From positions 1,178,001-1,242,000 of the forward strand of contig JASGJE010000011.1 in the NCBI GenBank assembly GCA_049840875.1: a stretch of 64,000 bases of DNA, written 5' to 3'. Positions within the stretch are counted from its first letter, which is position 1. Each line of letters starts with the position of its first letter. The translations under genes were made by a program, and so were the position numbers. The notes below the pieces were generated by a model. The model did no database searches and was not told the origin of the DNA. It saw nothing but the letters and a program-made list of their open reading frames with translations. Origin of the DNA: JAFDYH01 sp049840875 (GTDB lineage: Bacteria > Bacteroidota > Bacteroidia > Chitinophagales > Chitinophagaceae). This document shows positions 33,469 through 42,111 of this stretch, piece after piece.

Positions 33469-36207
33469 TCAGCTTATTTCATTTAGTATAAAATCCCGTG
33501 TTTCCTTTACAAGATAACTCTTCTCTTCATTTACAGATTCTTTAATCACAACAAGAACGTCAGAAAAATTATTTTTCAAACTGCTATACATACAAACGGA
33601 TCTTGTCCAGGGCTGGAATAAAAGATCTTTCTTATGGATTATGTTGTTTACAAGCAAGGGTACCTCCGGTGGATGAATGGCCTTCTTTCTATGAAAAGGT
33701 TCCATTGCAAAATCAAAGAGGTAATTCAGTTCCTTCGTTATCTTTTTAGGCAACACCAGTTCCAGCATTTCCATCGCATTGAACAGGCGATGTTTCTGGG
33801 AAGTAGCAATCAGCTCCAGCGTACGGTTTATCTCTTTGTTGTCAAAAATAAATGTACAGGTCTTCAGCGCTGTATCCAGGTCATTTCTTATTTCACTCTC
33901 CAGTGAATCACGAATCAGGTCAAGATTTTCATAATGCGGAAAGGAGTGATAATATTCCAGCTTTCTGACGCTCGCCGCAAGATGATCTTCCAGTAATTTA
34001 TTTAACTGGGTGGTTTCTTCCTGGTTATTTGTTTTAAATTCTTTTTCCCAGAGTGCCTGTATCAGCTTATGGCGCTCTGCTGTAGGAGATCGCAGTTTTG
34101 ACAATAGGAAATTGGTTGAATGCCGCCCTTTAACTTTCGCTGCAATCTTGATAAACGGCTCCTCATAACGCTCTCCGGCATCCGAAGATTGGCGTTTTAC
34201 ATCATCAAAAAAATCATCTCCGTAGTGAATGCAGCCTTGCATAGAGATATATTTTTCTGTAGGATGATCAAGGAACTGGACGATATCAGGAATTAATCCC
34301 TGTATCTTAAGTTTTCCTGCGGCAATAATAGCGTTTCTTTTTATCTGCAGTTGACTATCCCCGATCAGCGCTTTGAGATTTTTGGTAAAATGAACATTCT
34401 TTAACTCACTGATAATTTCTATCGCCAACAAGCGATCTTCCGTAATTGAAGAATGAATTAAAGTATTGATTTCATTACCCACCGAAAGCAATTGGTCAAA
34501 CTCATGCTGATCGAGCATGTTTACAATAATTGTTTTGCGTGTTGCATTGTCATAACTATCCAGTTTTTCGGCAGCAGCAGAAAGAAAGTGTTTATCGTGA
34601 TGGCAAAGCAGATGAATAATCTTTTGCTTTACCTCTGAATTCTTTTCGCTTTGCAACAACTCCTGCAACGTATCTGTATGAAGCTTATTGGTAGCCTCCA
34701 TTCTATCCAATGTATACTTTCTTACAGACGGATGCTGATTATACAGTTGTTCTTTTAGTAATTCTTCAAAGGAAGGATGTTTTGCGTTTTCTAACGTGTT
34801 CAACGCAAATACCACTTCATTTTCCTTTCCCGTTCTTATTTTATCAATCAGCAGATCGGCAGTTTTTTTATCGTGAATATGAATATCGCGACTACTGAAG
34901 ATTCCTTTACTGATTGAATTATGCAATGTTTTCAAATAAGCTCTTCTCAGGAAATAGATCAATATGCCCCAAAGAACAAGGTTTAATATCAGGATTTTAA
35001 AAGTCAATGGTATAGTTAGTGTTATTCCTGTTTTGTAAAAGAAAATCAGGGAAAGCCCGACAATAACGAGCGAAGGGGCCAGCATGTAACCTTTGGAAAT
35101 AATATGCCCTTTTAAACGAAGCGGCTCTTTCAACGGCTGAAAAAGAATGAAGAAAATAGGTTCCTGTATTGTTGAGCGCAATACTTCGGTAAGCAACGCC
35201 ATTACTCCGAAAATATAAACGTAGGATAACGAATTACTAACTCCCAACAAGAAAAGAATACAGAAAACACAAAGAGTAATCGGAGTAATAAACAGGCATG
35301 ATATAATTCCTAACCGTTCAATGACTCTGCTGGTAAGCGCCAGCTTCATGATCAAAGCGACAAGGCGCCCTGCCGCAAAAAATATAGCGACAAATGCAGC
35401 GAGTGAACTGATATCTTCAAACTTCAATTTGACCTGCGACAGAAATGTAAAGTCAATGAGGTTAAAAACATTATAACTAACAAGCGACAAAACCGATATT
35501 GAAAGTATCAATGGGTTTTCAAAGAAAAAACTAAATGGCCCTTTGCGCACCTTTGTTTCTGTAACATGGGCTTCATGCGGATGTGATTGATGATGAATGA
35601 TGCGGTTCCACTTCTTTTTATGAATTACGCGGTATAGCAGTATAAGGCCAATAATCAGCGATCCAAACGCCAGCCAGATCAGATTATTTAAACCAATGAA
35701 AGGCGTAAGGAACGGGTAAGTAATATACCCCAGCAGCTTTGCCGGTATATCACCGGAACCCACAATCGAAAATACTCTTTTGCTTTCCCGTACATTGAAC
35801 AACAACGATACCAGGCCCCAGAAAGCGTACCCCGATATCATGTAAAAAATAATACTCCACACCAGCAGGAGGAAAGTGAACAGATGCTCATCAAAAAAAT
35901 GCAGGCCCACCCACAGAAGAACCAGTATTACCGAACAAAAGATAATGATCCGTTCCAGCAAAATCAATGGTGGGTATTTATGTTCCAATCTTGTATAAAG
36001 GATGTTTGCCAATATCAGCGATACTGCAACTGCGAGATAGGCGTAGGGAAGCAGCGTTACAGAAAATTCATGAATGAAAAAAGTGATCGCAATAATGTTT
36101 GTGAAGGCATTCGCTATACCGATACAAAACTGCAGAGGAACAAGGTCAAAAACATATCTTGACTCAGATTGCCTGATATTGAGAATGCTAAGAATCTTTT
36201 GTCGCAC
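33469..36207 (-). CDS. NTT/MFS-like transporter with C-terminal HEAT-like repeats
   Basis: 912 residues. The first 430 contain about twelve hydrophobic helices, including FVFDLVPLQFCIGIANAFT-like and SYNVFNLIDFTFLSQVK segments, resembling the ATP/ADP-translocase (NTT) branch of the MFS. From about 440 on, repeats such as SVRKYTLDRMEATNKLHT and LQIKRNAIIAAGKLKIQGLIPDIVQFL form HEAT-like helices. Substrates are unknown; NTT proteins exchange nucleotides in parasites, while free-living homologues are uncharacterised. The start is a GTG at 36207 with a -7 box four bases upstream. It is coupled to the CNB gene. Confidence 0.82.
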   Translation of the reverse strand: MRQKILSILNIRQSESRYVFDLVPLQFCIGIANAFTNIIAITFFIHEFSVTLLPYAYLAVAVSLILANILYTRLEHKYPPLILLERIIIFCSVILVLLWVGLHFFDEHLFTFLLLVWSIIFYMISGYAFWGLVSLLFNVRESKRVFSIVGSGDIPAKLLGYITYPFLTPFIGLNNLIWLAFGSLIIGLILLYRVIHKKKWNRIIHHQSHPHEAHVTETKVRKGPFSFFFENPLILSISVLSLVSYNVFNLIDFTFLSQVKLKFEDISSLAAFVAIFFAAGRLVALIMKLALTSRVIERLGIISCLFITPITLCVFCILFLLGVSNSLSYVYIFGVMALLTEVLRSTIQEPIFFILFQPLKEPLRLKGHIISKGYMLAPSLVIVGLSLIFFYKTGITLTIPLTFKILILNLVLWGILIYFLRRAYLKTLHNSISKGIFSSRDIHIHDKKTADLLIDKIRTGKENEVVFALNTLENAKHPSFEELLKEQLYNQHPSVRKYTLDRMEATNKLHTDTLQELLQSEKNSEVKQKIIHLLCHHDKHFLSAAAEKLDSYDNATRKTIIVNMLDQHEFDQLLSVGNEINTLIHSSITEDRLLAIEIISELKNVHFTKNLKALIGDSQLQIKRNAIIAAGKLKIQGLIPDIVQFLDHPTEKYISMQGCIHYGDDFFDDVKRQSSDAGERYEEPFIKIAAKVKGRHSTNFLLSKLRSPTAERHKLIQALWEKEFKTNNQEETTQLNKLLEDHLAASVRKLEYYHSFPHYENLDLIRDSLESEIRNDLDTALKTCTFIFDNKEINRTLELIATSQKHRLFNAMEMLELVLPKKITKELNYLFDFAMEPFHRKKAIHPPEVPLLVNNIIHKKDLLFQPWTRSVCMYSSLKNNFSDVLVVIKESVNEEKSYLVKETRDFILNEIS

Positions 36208-36578
36208 CGCCTAAATGTACGAAAAAGGCAACACGAGAATGCCAGCTTTTGTGCTGTTTGCATTGGAAGATTGGCTGTTCGTCCATCACGGATGTCATTC
36301 GATAAATTTAAAACAGGAAATCGTTTCTTTTAAGTATCTTAGCCAAGTGTCATTGAAGAGTGCCTGAAGCATGAAATCTGTCCCTCCTATCGCTACTTTT
36401 AAGATTGCCTTTGCCTTTTCCCGAAAATCTAACCTCCGCGCAGTAACCCGTGTTCTTGATCGACGTGTCATTTGCGGTTACACCAGGTAGTTATAATGAT
36501 CTTGGATATCCTTTATTTAGCCTTGGTTAATACTGTTTACCCGCGAATACCTTAACCTTAAGTTGTAAAATCAATCAA
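36208..36578. other. Divergent interval of 371 bases without a supported gene
   Basis: It holds the minus-strand promoter box of the transporter gene and, on the plus strand, a TATCTTAG string near 36332 that resembles a -7 box. A 39-codon frame from 36371 to 36490 starts 30 bases after that string but shows no domain or composition that supports it. The rest is probably the leader of the 1820-residue protein gene. Confidence 0.4.
36212..36219 (-). promoter_or_regulatory. -7-like box (TACATTTA) four bases before the GTG start
   Basis: On the minus strand TACATTTA, then GGCG, then the GTG at 36207. It matches the spacing of the other promoter-start fusions in the window, here with a GTG start codon. 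Confidence 0.5.
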
Positions 36579-39500
36579 ATGACACAAAAGCTTTACCCTG
36601 CTTGTATTATTTCTATTTTAGTAATCGCGGCAGTGTTCCTGGTTCCAGCCAGTTCATTTTCCCAGCAGTTAAAAATGAGTGACTTTGTTCTGTTCGGAGG
36701 CAATAGTGCCTGCCCTTCGGGACCTGGTCAAACCCCCTGTAATTCGCCGGGTTGCGCAGTTCAAATCGGTTCATCGTCTTCTATTATAGGAGGTTCAATC
36801 GGTAGTTTCAAACTTGTAAAAACCGGTTCGTCTACAGTTACCGGTAATATCTATAGCGGAGGAACTATCACATTGGGCAGCAGCAATACAGTGAATGGTG
36901 TTATAACAGCCGCTAATTCTCAAAATCTTTCCGGAACAATTTTCACTGCAGGTTCCAGTGGCACATTCAAAGGAAACATTGATGTAAAGGGCAACATTGT
37001 AATTGGAAGTAACGGAAACGTGACAGGAATAGTTACCCATCCAACCGGAACAACATACTCCGGGCCAACACCTTCCGGAGGAAATGTAACGGGGACGCCT
37101 ACCCTGCCTGTTATGCCTACATTACCAAACATAACAACTTTCCCTGCAGCAGGAAGCACGGACATTACAACGACGAAATCAATAACACCAGGTGCATACG
37201 GAAAAATTACTCTAACTGGTGGTAAAACAATTACATTGTCAGGTCCGGGTACTTACATTTTCAAATCGATCAAGAACACAGGAACTACCAACAATTTTGT
37301 ATTCGATTTCAAAAACACTGCTTCAGGAAATTTTATCATTTACGTTTACGGAGATATAGATCTTGATAAAGTCAGCGCTTCTATGGCAAACGGTGGAAGC
37401 GCAACACGCATCTATCTTGAAACACATGGTACCGGTTCTGGTAATTCAGATAAAACAGTTGCCTGCAACTTCGCCAGCGGCTCATCTGGTAATAGTGTTA
37501 CGAAGTGGCTTGGTACGATATGGTCACCATATGCAGCTATAAACATTGGCTCAGGCACTGGCTCCTGTAGTTTTAGCGGTGCATTCTGGAGCGGTACCCA
37601 AATAAACGTGCAAAGCAATGTAACCATAAACTACGCTCCGTTTTCTGCCTGCAGTACTCCTGTTGCAAACGCAGGCCCGGATAAAACGGTGGATTGCACT
37701 ACCAATACAGCTCAACTTAATGGCAGCGGTTCTACAGCCGGCCTTACATATCAATGGACAACAACAAACGGGAAAATTGATAATGGTGCAACTACGTTAA
37801 CGCCGACTGTTTCCAAAGCCGGCACTTATTTTCTTACTGTTACAAATGCAAGTGGCGGTTGCACAGCAAGCGATACTGTAGCTGTAACCTATAACTGTAT
37901 ATTACCTTTTTACCCACCACCACCAGGAGGAAAAATAGGCGACAACCTTATTGGCTCTGAATTAAATTCTCTTGCAGAAAACTTTGGCAGTGTATCCGAT
38001 CCTGCAACTACAATCTTTAAGATAAGTTCGAGCTCAGTGTATGTAGAAGTAATCTCATTACAAGGGCAAAGAACGGCTCTCGCATCATTATTAATCAGTC
38101 AATACGGCATGACTGATACGATAAATAATGGGCCTAACAGCCTCATTATTTCTGGTAAAATACCAATTGCCAATCTTAAATCACTAAACTCGCTGACACA
38201 ATATATCGACTACGTAAGGCCGCTATTCCCTGCCATTGGAATGGTTGGATTAACAACGACGCAAGGTGACCTTGCTTTGGGATCTGATTTCATCAGGAAT
38301 GGCTACGGCTTAAATGGTGACAGCACAAAAATTGGAGTACTGTCTGATAGCTATAATACATTACCTGGCAATCCGGCCGGAATTGATATCGGCAATGGAG
38401 ACTTGCCGGGCTCGGAAAATCCTGTCGAACTGGTACAGGAATATCCATTTGGTATCGGCACTGATGAAGGAAGAGCCATGCTCCAGATTGTGCACGACAT
38501 TGCGCCAAAGGCAAAACTCTCTTTCCGTACAGGATTTATCAGCGCTTCCAATCTCGCTATGGGTATTCATGATTTGGCCAATAGAAATTGCGATGTAATC
38601 GTTGATGACGTAACGTTTATCACTGAACCTTTCTTAAAAGATGGCGTAGTTGCAAAAGCGGTAAATGATGTGAGCACAAACCAGGGTGTTGCATACTTTA
38701 CAGCAGCGGGCAACTTTGCCAATAAATCGTACCAGGGTACTTTCAAACCGGTAACAACGCCGAATGCAAGTGGCGTTGCACATGATTTTGGTGGCGGCGA
38801 CTCGTTGCAGAAAATAACGTTGAGCCTCGATCCGGGACAAACAACCGGAACCTTTACAATCGTATTGCAATGGGTAGATGACATTTATTCTTTACAGGAA
38901 TCTACAAGCGGTACAAAAAATGACCTTGATCTTTTTCTTGCTGATAATAACGGAAATATTCTGTTTGGTTTTAATCGTAATAATGGTTTCAATACAAACA
39001 ATATCGGGGGTGATCCTATTGAAGTTTTACCGTTTACGATTACTGCAAATACACAAACCAATATTCTCATACGCAGAGCGGCCGGTACCGATAATGTCGC
39101 ATTTAAATACATCATCTTCCGTGGCAATGCTGTGATTAATGAATACAATACGGGAAGTTCAACAATCGTTGGCCAGGCCAATGCAGCCGGCGCTATGACA
39201 GTTGGTGCAGTAAGATTTACAAATACTCCCGCATTTAACGGAACACTTTCACCGGAAAGTTTTACTTCTTATGGTGGTACGTTGGTTGGCGGCGTTGATA
39301 GAAAAAAACCTGATTTTGCAGGACCGGATGGCGTAAACACGTCAGTTAACTTTGGAAATACAGTTGTTGTAGACAACGACAACATACCAAACTTCTTCGG
39401 AACGTCTGCGGCTGCACCACACGCTGCTGCGGTTGCTGCATTGTTACGACAGGCAAGAAAAAGGTATTACGGGGGGCAAACGATCAGCCCAGAAGATTTG

Positions 39501-42041
39501 CGAACATTGTTGAAGAACACTGCATCTGCAGTTGGTGCTTCCGGTTATAATGTTGTTACCGGTAATGGATTTATCAATGCACAGTCGGCAGTACAAAGCA
39601 TTGCATCTGCAACACCAGCATTGATACAATTAGTTACCGATCCGAATGTAACACCCGGAACACAACCTATAATAGTAACAGTGAAAGGAAATTATTTCAG
39701 CAATAACACTGTTGTTCTTTTCCGCACTGATACAATCAAAGCAAGTTTTTTAAATGATAGTACTGTTACTGCGCCTATTCCTGCGTTTTCAGGTAATCCA
39801 ATTATTCGTGCATATACACCACCACAAACAGAATCCGGTAAAGATGGTGGCTTATCCAATTCAATTAAATTCTTTGACATACCGAAAAAGCTTGTTAAGC
39901 TTATTCCTGATGCGAAGACAAAGAATTATGGTGAAAAAATTCCAAATTTCAGTGTAAAGGTCACTGTTGACGGAGCAGCGATGGATACGACATTGATTGC
40001 AGCGCAATTGGGAATTAATAAACTGGTATATTCTACACCTGCAACATCTACCAGCAATGTTGGATTGTACAACATAAAGGTTACCACAAGTGCAATTGAT
40101 CAAAGCTTTACGGAATTATACGACTACGATTCTTCTGCTGTTGGCGCTCTGACCATTGCGCCGATGCCGTTATTGATCACACCAAGAGATACAACACTGA
40201 AATATGGTGATAAGATCACGGGCATCAAATTCAACTATATCTATGACGCTACAAACATCGCCGCAAATGAACAGACTGCATTCTTCAATGCATTGGTTTC
40301 TGGTCACACTGTTGACTTAATTGATACAGCCCTTGCATTTATCAATGATACTATTTCAATTAACGGTAGAAAACTAAGCACTGCAGATATTACGAGCATG
40401 GCAGTATTAACGAGCAGCAAAGCAGTAGCAAATAGTAAAGCTGTAGCGAACAGTAAAGCTGTTGCAAATAGTGCAATAACAAGATTAGAAGAAGTATCTC
40501 CGGTTTCGATCTACAATTATCATGTCGACTCGGCTTCTGTAACACTAGTGAATAGTAAGGCAGTGGCTAACAGCAAAGCAGTTGCTAATAATGCAGCGTT
40601 GGTAAATAGTAAAGCGGTCGCTAATGTCGCTATTGTAAATAGTTCGACAGTCAATGATGGTAGTAACAACAATGTGATTGTTATCATCGATGAGAATGAT
40701 GTATCAGGCGCTACGGATAGCATACGCTTGTCACCGTTGAAACCAATCAATCTTGTAACTGGAATAATCTCTGGTCAACATTCAATTGTTCCTGGTGCAT
40801 TTCTTTCTTCGAACTTTAAAGTGACTTATAATCTTGGCAACCTGAACATCACAAATTCGCCATTGACAATCGCAGCTGCAAGCAAAACTATAAAGTATGG
40901 TGACCCGCTCACTTTATTGTCGTCAACAATCAGCGGTTATAAATACGAAGACGATTCGTCTAAAGTTTTCAGCACAGCGATTACATACTCTTTGCTGAAT
41001 AGCGCTAACCAGGTGGTAACTGCGTCACCGGTTCCCGTAGGTACTTACAAGATTGTACCTGCAGCGCAATTAAAAGCGCCATCAAGTTATACGTTGTCAG
41101 TAACCAACGGCACATTAACAGTTTCACCTGCTTCATTAATTGTAAAAGCAGATGATAAAACAATCTGCAAAGGAGAATCACTACCGGTATTTACAGCGAC
41201 ATACACTGGCTTTATAAATAATGACAAGAACACTATCGTTTCAGGTCCTGTGTTTACGCTCAGTCCATCATGCACCGGCGCTGCGGGCACTTACACTATC
41301 ACGCCGTCGAAGCTTGTATTAAGCCCGTCAGGCAATTATACGATCACGTATCAAACCGGTACGTTGTATATCAATCCGAAAGGATCAGGCGCTTATAAGG
41401 TAGTACCGAAACTTGTGTGTGTTGAAAAACTGGCAAGTCCCGTAAATGGATTCAGCTACCTGGCACATTTCTCATATACCAATTCAAACAGCACGACGGT
41501 GTATGTACCAAGGGGCACAGACAATTCGATAACTACAACAGGTTTGTACAGCGGATTGCAGCCACAATCTTTTGTAAAGGGAACCAACAACTTTGATATC
41601 TATTTTGATGGTACCAAGATGACATGGACATTAAAAACATATGATGGCAGTACGAAGACAACTGTTTCCGTTGACGCCAGTTCTACGTCTACTAAATGTA
41701 CCAGTCATTACACAACAAGTACTGTTAGTGCAAGAACCACAAATACAGACGAAATAGTTGCCAGCGGTTTATCAGATGATGTGACTGTAGAACGGCGTAC
41801 ATTTGGTGTATATCCAAATCCTGTTACAAATAAAGTCGTTGTCAGTTTCGGTTCTGATAATATCAGTGAAAAGGATGTCAAGATGTTTGATGTATCCGGA
41901 AGACTACAAATCATTAAAGGGTTCAGCAAGTTAACATCCAGCAGTGCTGTACTGGATATCAGTAATGTTGTATCGGGTGTTTATATTCTGACTGTCAAGA
42001 TCAATAATGAAAACAAAAAAGCAATTATTGTAAAACTATAA
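36579..42041 (+). CDS. Giant secreted S8/S53-like protein with MBG repeats and T9SS sorting domain
   Basis: 1820 residues with a signal peptide (to about residue 29). Residues 30-355 are a Gly/Ser/Thr-rich beta domain; 360-445 are PKD/Ig-like (VANAGPDKTVDC); 580-1010 resemble subtilases, with GVLSD (Asp590) and GTSAAAPHAAAVAALL (Ser943). The S8 histidine region is replaced by TDEGRAMLQIVHDIAP (Glu630), as in S53-like members. An IPT-like domain follows, then MBG repeats (KYGD motifs) from about 1100 to 1640 with NSKAVA tandem repeats inside them. The C-terminal FGVYPNPVTNKV domain is a T9SS type A sorting signal. It is likely a surface-anchored or secreted protein; whether it is an active protease is open. 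Confidence 0.9.
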   Translation: MTQKLYPACIISILVIAAVFLVPASSFSQQLKMSDFVLFGGNSACPSGPGQTPCNSPGCAVQIGSSSSIIGGSIGSFKLVKTGSSTVTGNIYSGGTITLGSSNTVNGVITAANSQNLSGTIFTAGSSGTFKGNIDVKGNIVIGSNGNVTGIVTHPTGTTYSGPTPSGGNVTGTPTLPVMPTLPNITTFPAAGSTDITTTKSITPGAYGKITLTGGKTITLSGPGTYIFKSIKNTGTTNNFVFDFKNTASGNFIIYVYGDIDLDKVSASMANGGSATRIYLETHGTGSGNSDKTVACNFASGSSGNSVTKWLGTIWSPYAAINIGSGTGSCSFSGAFWSGTQINVQSNVTINYAPFSACSTPVANAGPDKTVDCTTNTAQLNGSGSTAGLTYQWTTTNGKIDNGATTLTPTVSKAGTYFLTVTNASGGCTASDTVAVTYNCILPFYPPPPGGKIGDNLIGSELNSLAENFGSVSDPATTIFKISSSSVYVEVISLQGQRTALASLLISQYGMTDTINNGPNSLIISGKIPIANLKSLNSLTQYIDYVRPLFPAIGMVGLTTTQGDLALGSDFIRNGYGLNGDSTKIGVLSDSYNTLPGNPAGIDIGNGDLPGSENPVELVQEYPFGIGTDEGRAMLQIVHDIAPKAKLSFRTGFISASNLAMGIHDLANRNCDVIVDDVTFITEPFLKDGVVAKAVNDVSTNQGVAYFTAAGNFANKSYQGTFKPVTTPNASGVAHDFGGGDSLQKITLSLDPGQTTGTFTIVLQWVDDIYSLQESTSGTKNDLDLFLADNNGNILFGFNRNNGFNTNNIGGDPIEVLPFTITANTQTNILIRRAAGTDNVAFKYIIFRGNAVINEYNTGSSTIVGQANAAGAMTVGAVRFTNTPAFNGTLSPESFTSYGGTLVGGVDRKKPDFAGPDGVNTSVNFGNTVVVDNDNIPNFFGTSAAAPHAAAVAALLRQARKRYYGGQTISPEDLRTLLKNTASAVGASGYNVVTGNGFINAQSAVQSIASATPALIQLVTDPNVTPGTQPIIVTVKGNYFSNNTVVLFRTDTIKASFLNDSTVTAPIPAFSGNPIIRAYTPPQTESGKDGGLSNSIKFFDIPKKLVKLIPDAKTKNYGEKIPNFSVKVTVDGAAMDTTLIAAQLGINKLVYSTPATSTSNVGLYNIKVTTSAIDQSFTELYDYDSSAVGALTIAPMPLLITPRDTTLKYGDKITGIKFNYIYDATNIAANEQTAFFNALVSGHTVDLIDTALAFINDTISINGRKLSTADITSMAVLTSSKAVANSKAVANSKAVANSAITRLEEVSPVSIYNYHVDSASVTLVNSKAVANSKAVANNAALVNSKAVANVAIVNSSTVNDGSNNNVIVIIDENDVSGATDSIRLSPLKPINLVTGIISGQHSIVPGAFLSSNFKVTYNLGNLNITNSPLTIAAASKTIKYGDPLTLLSSTISGYKYEDDSSKVFSTAITYSLLNSANQVVTASPVPVGTYKIVPAAQLKAPSSYTLSVTNGTLTVSPASLIVKADDKTICKGESLPVFTATYTGFINNDKNTIVSGPVFTLSPSCTGAAGTYTITPSKLVLSPSGNYTITYQTGTLYINPKGSGAYKVVPKLVCVEKLASPVNGFSYLAHFSYTNSNSTTVYVPRGTDNSITTTGLYSGLQPQSFVKGTNNFDIYFDGTKMTWTLKTYDGSTKTTVSVDASSTSTKCTSHYTTSTVSARTTNTDEIVASGLSDDVTVERRTFGVYPNPVTNKVVVSFGSDNISEKDVKMFDVSGRLQIIKGFSKLTSSSAVLDISNVVSGVYILTVKINNENKKAIIVKL
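40414..40640 (+). repeat. NSKAVA hexapeptide tandem repeats inside the MBG region
   Basis: The coding sequence carries the hexapeptide NSKAVA three times in tandem (about residues 1279-1297). A second, looser group of such units (about residues 1324-1354) includes NSKAVANNAALV. Codons vary between copies, so it is not a recent DNA expansion. The two groups are separated by about 25 residues of ordinary sequence. Confidence 0.75.
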
Positions 42042-42045
42042 ACAA

Positions 42046-42086
42046 TGCAGGGCTGTAAAATAAATCAGCGGCCCTGCCATTTTTCG
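42046..42086 (+). terminator. Probable terminator after the 1820-residue protein gene
   Basis: GCAGGGC and GCCCTGC form a 7-bp stem, extended by CTG/CAG with a small bulge, around an AT-rich loop, followed by CATTTTTCGG. It lies between the giant gene and the cyclase gene and would separate their transcripts. Confidence 0.6.
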
Positions 42087-42111
42087 GTACCCAAAAACCT
42101 TATCTAAAAAA

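Noticed and set aside
36371..36490. 39-codon frame upstream of the giant secreted protein
   Set aside because: Only a weak -7-like string precedes it and the basic peptide has no recognisable feature; more likely leader sequence.
40414..40640. Direct repeats resembling a CRISPR array
   Set aside because: The repeats are 18 bases long without spacers, with varied codons in a continuous reading frame; they encode NSKAVA peptides.
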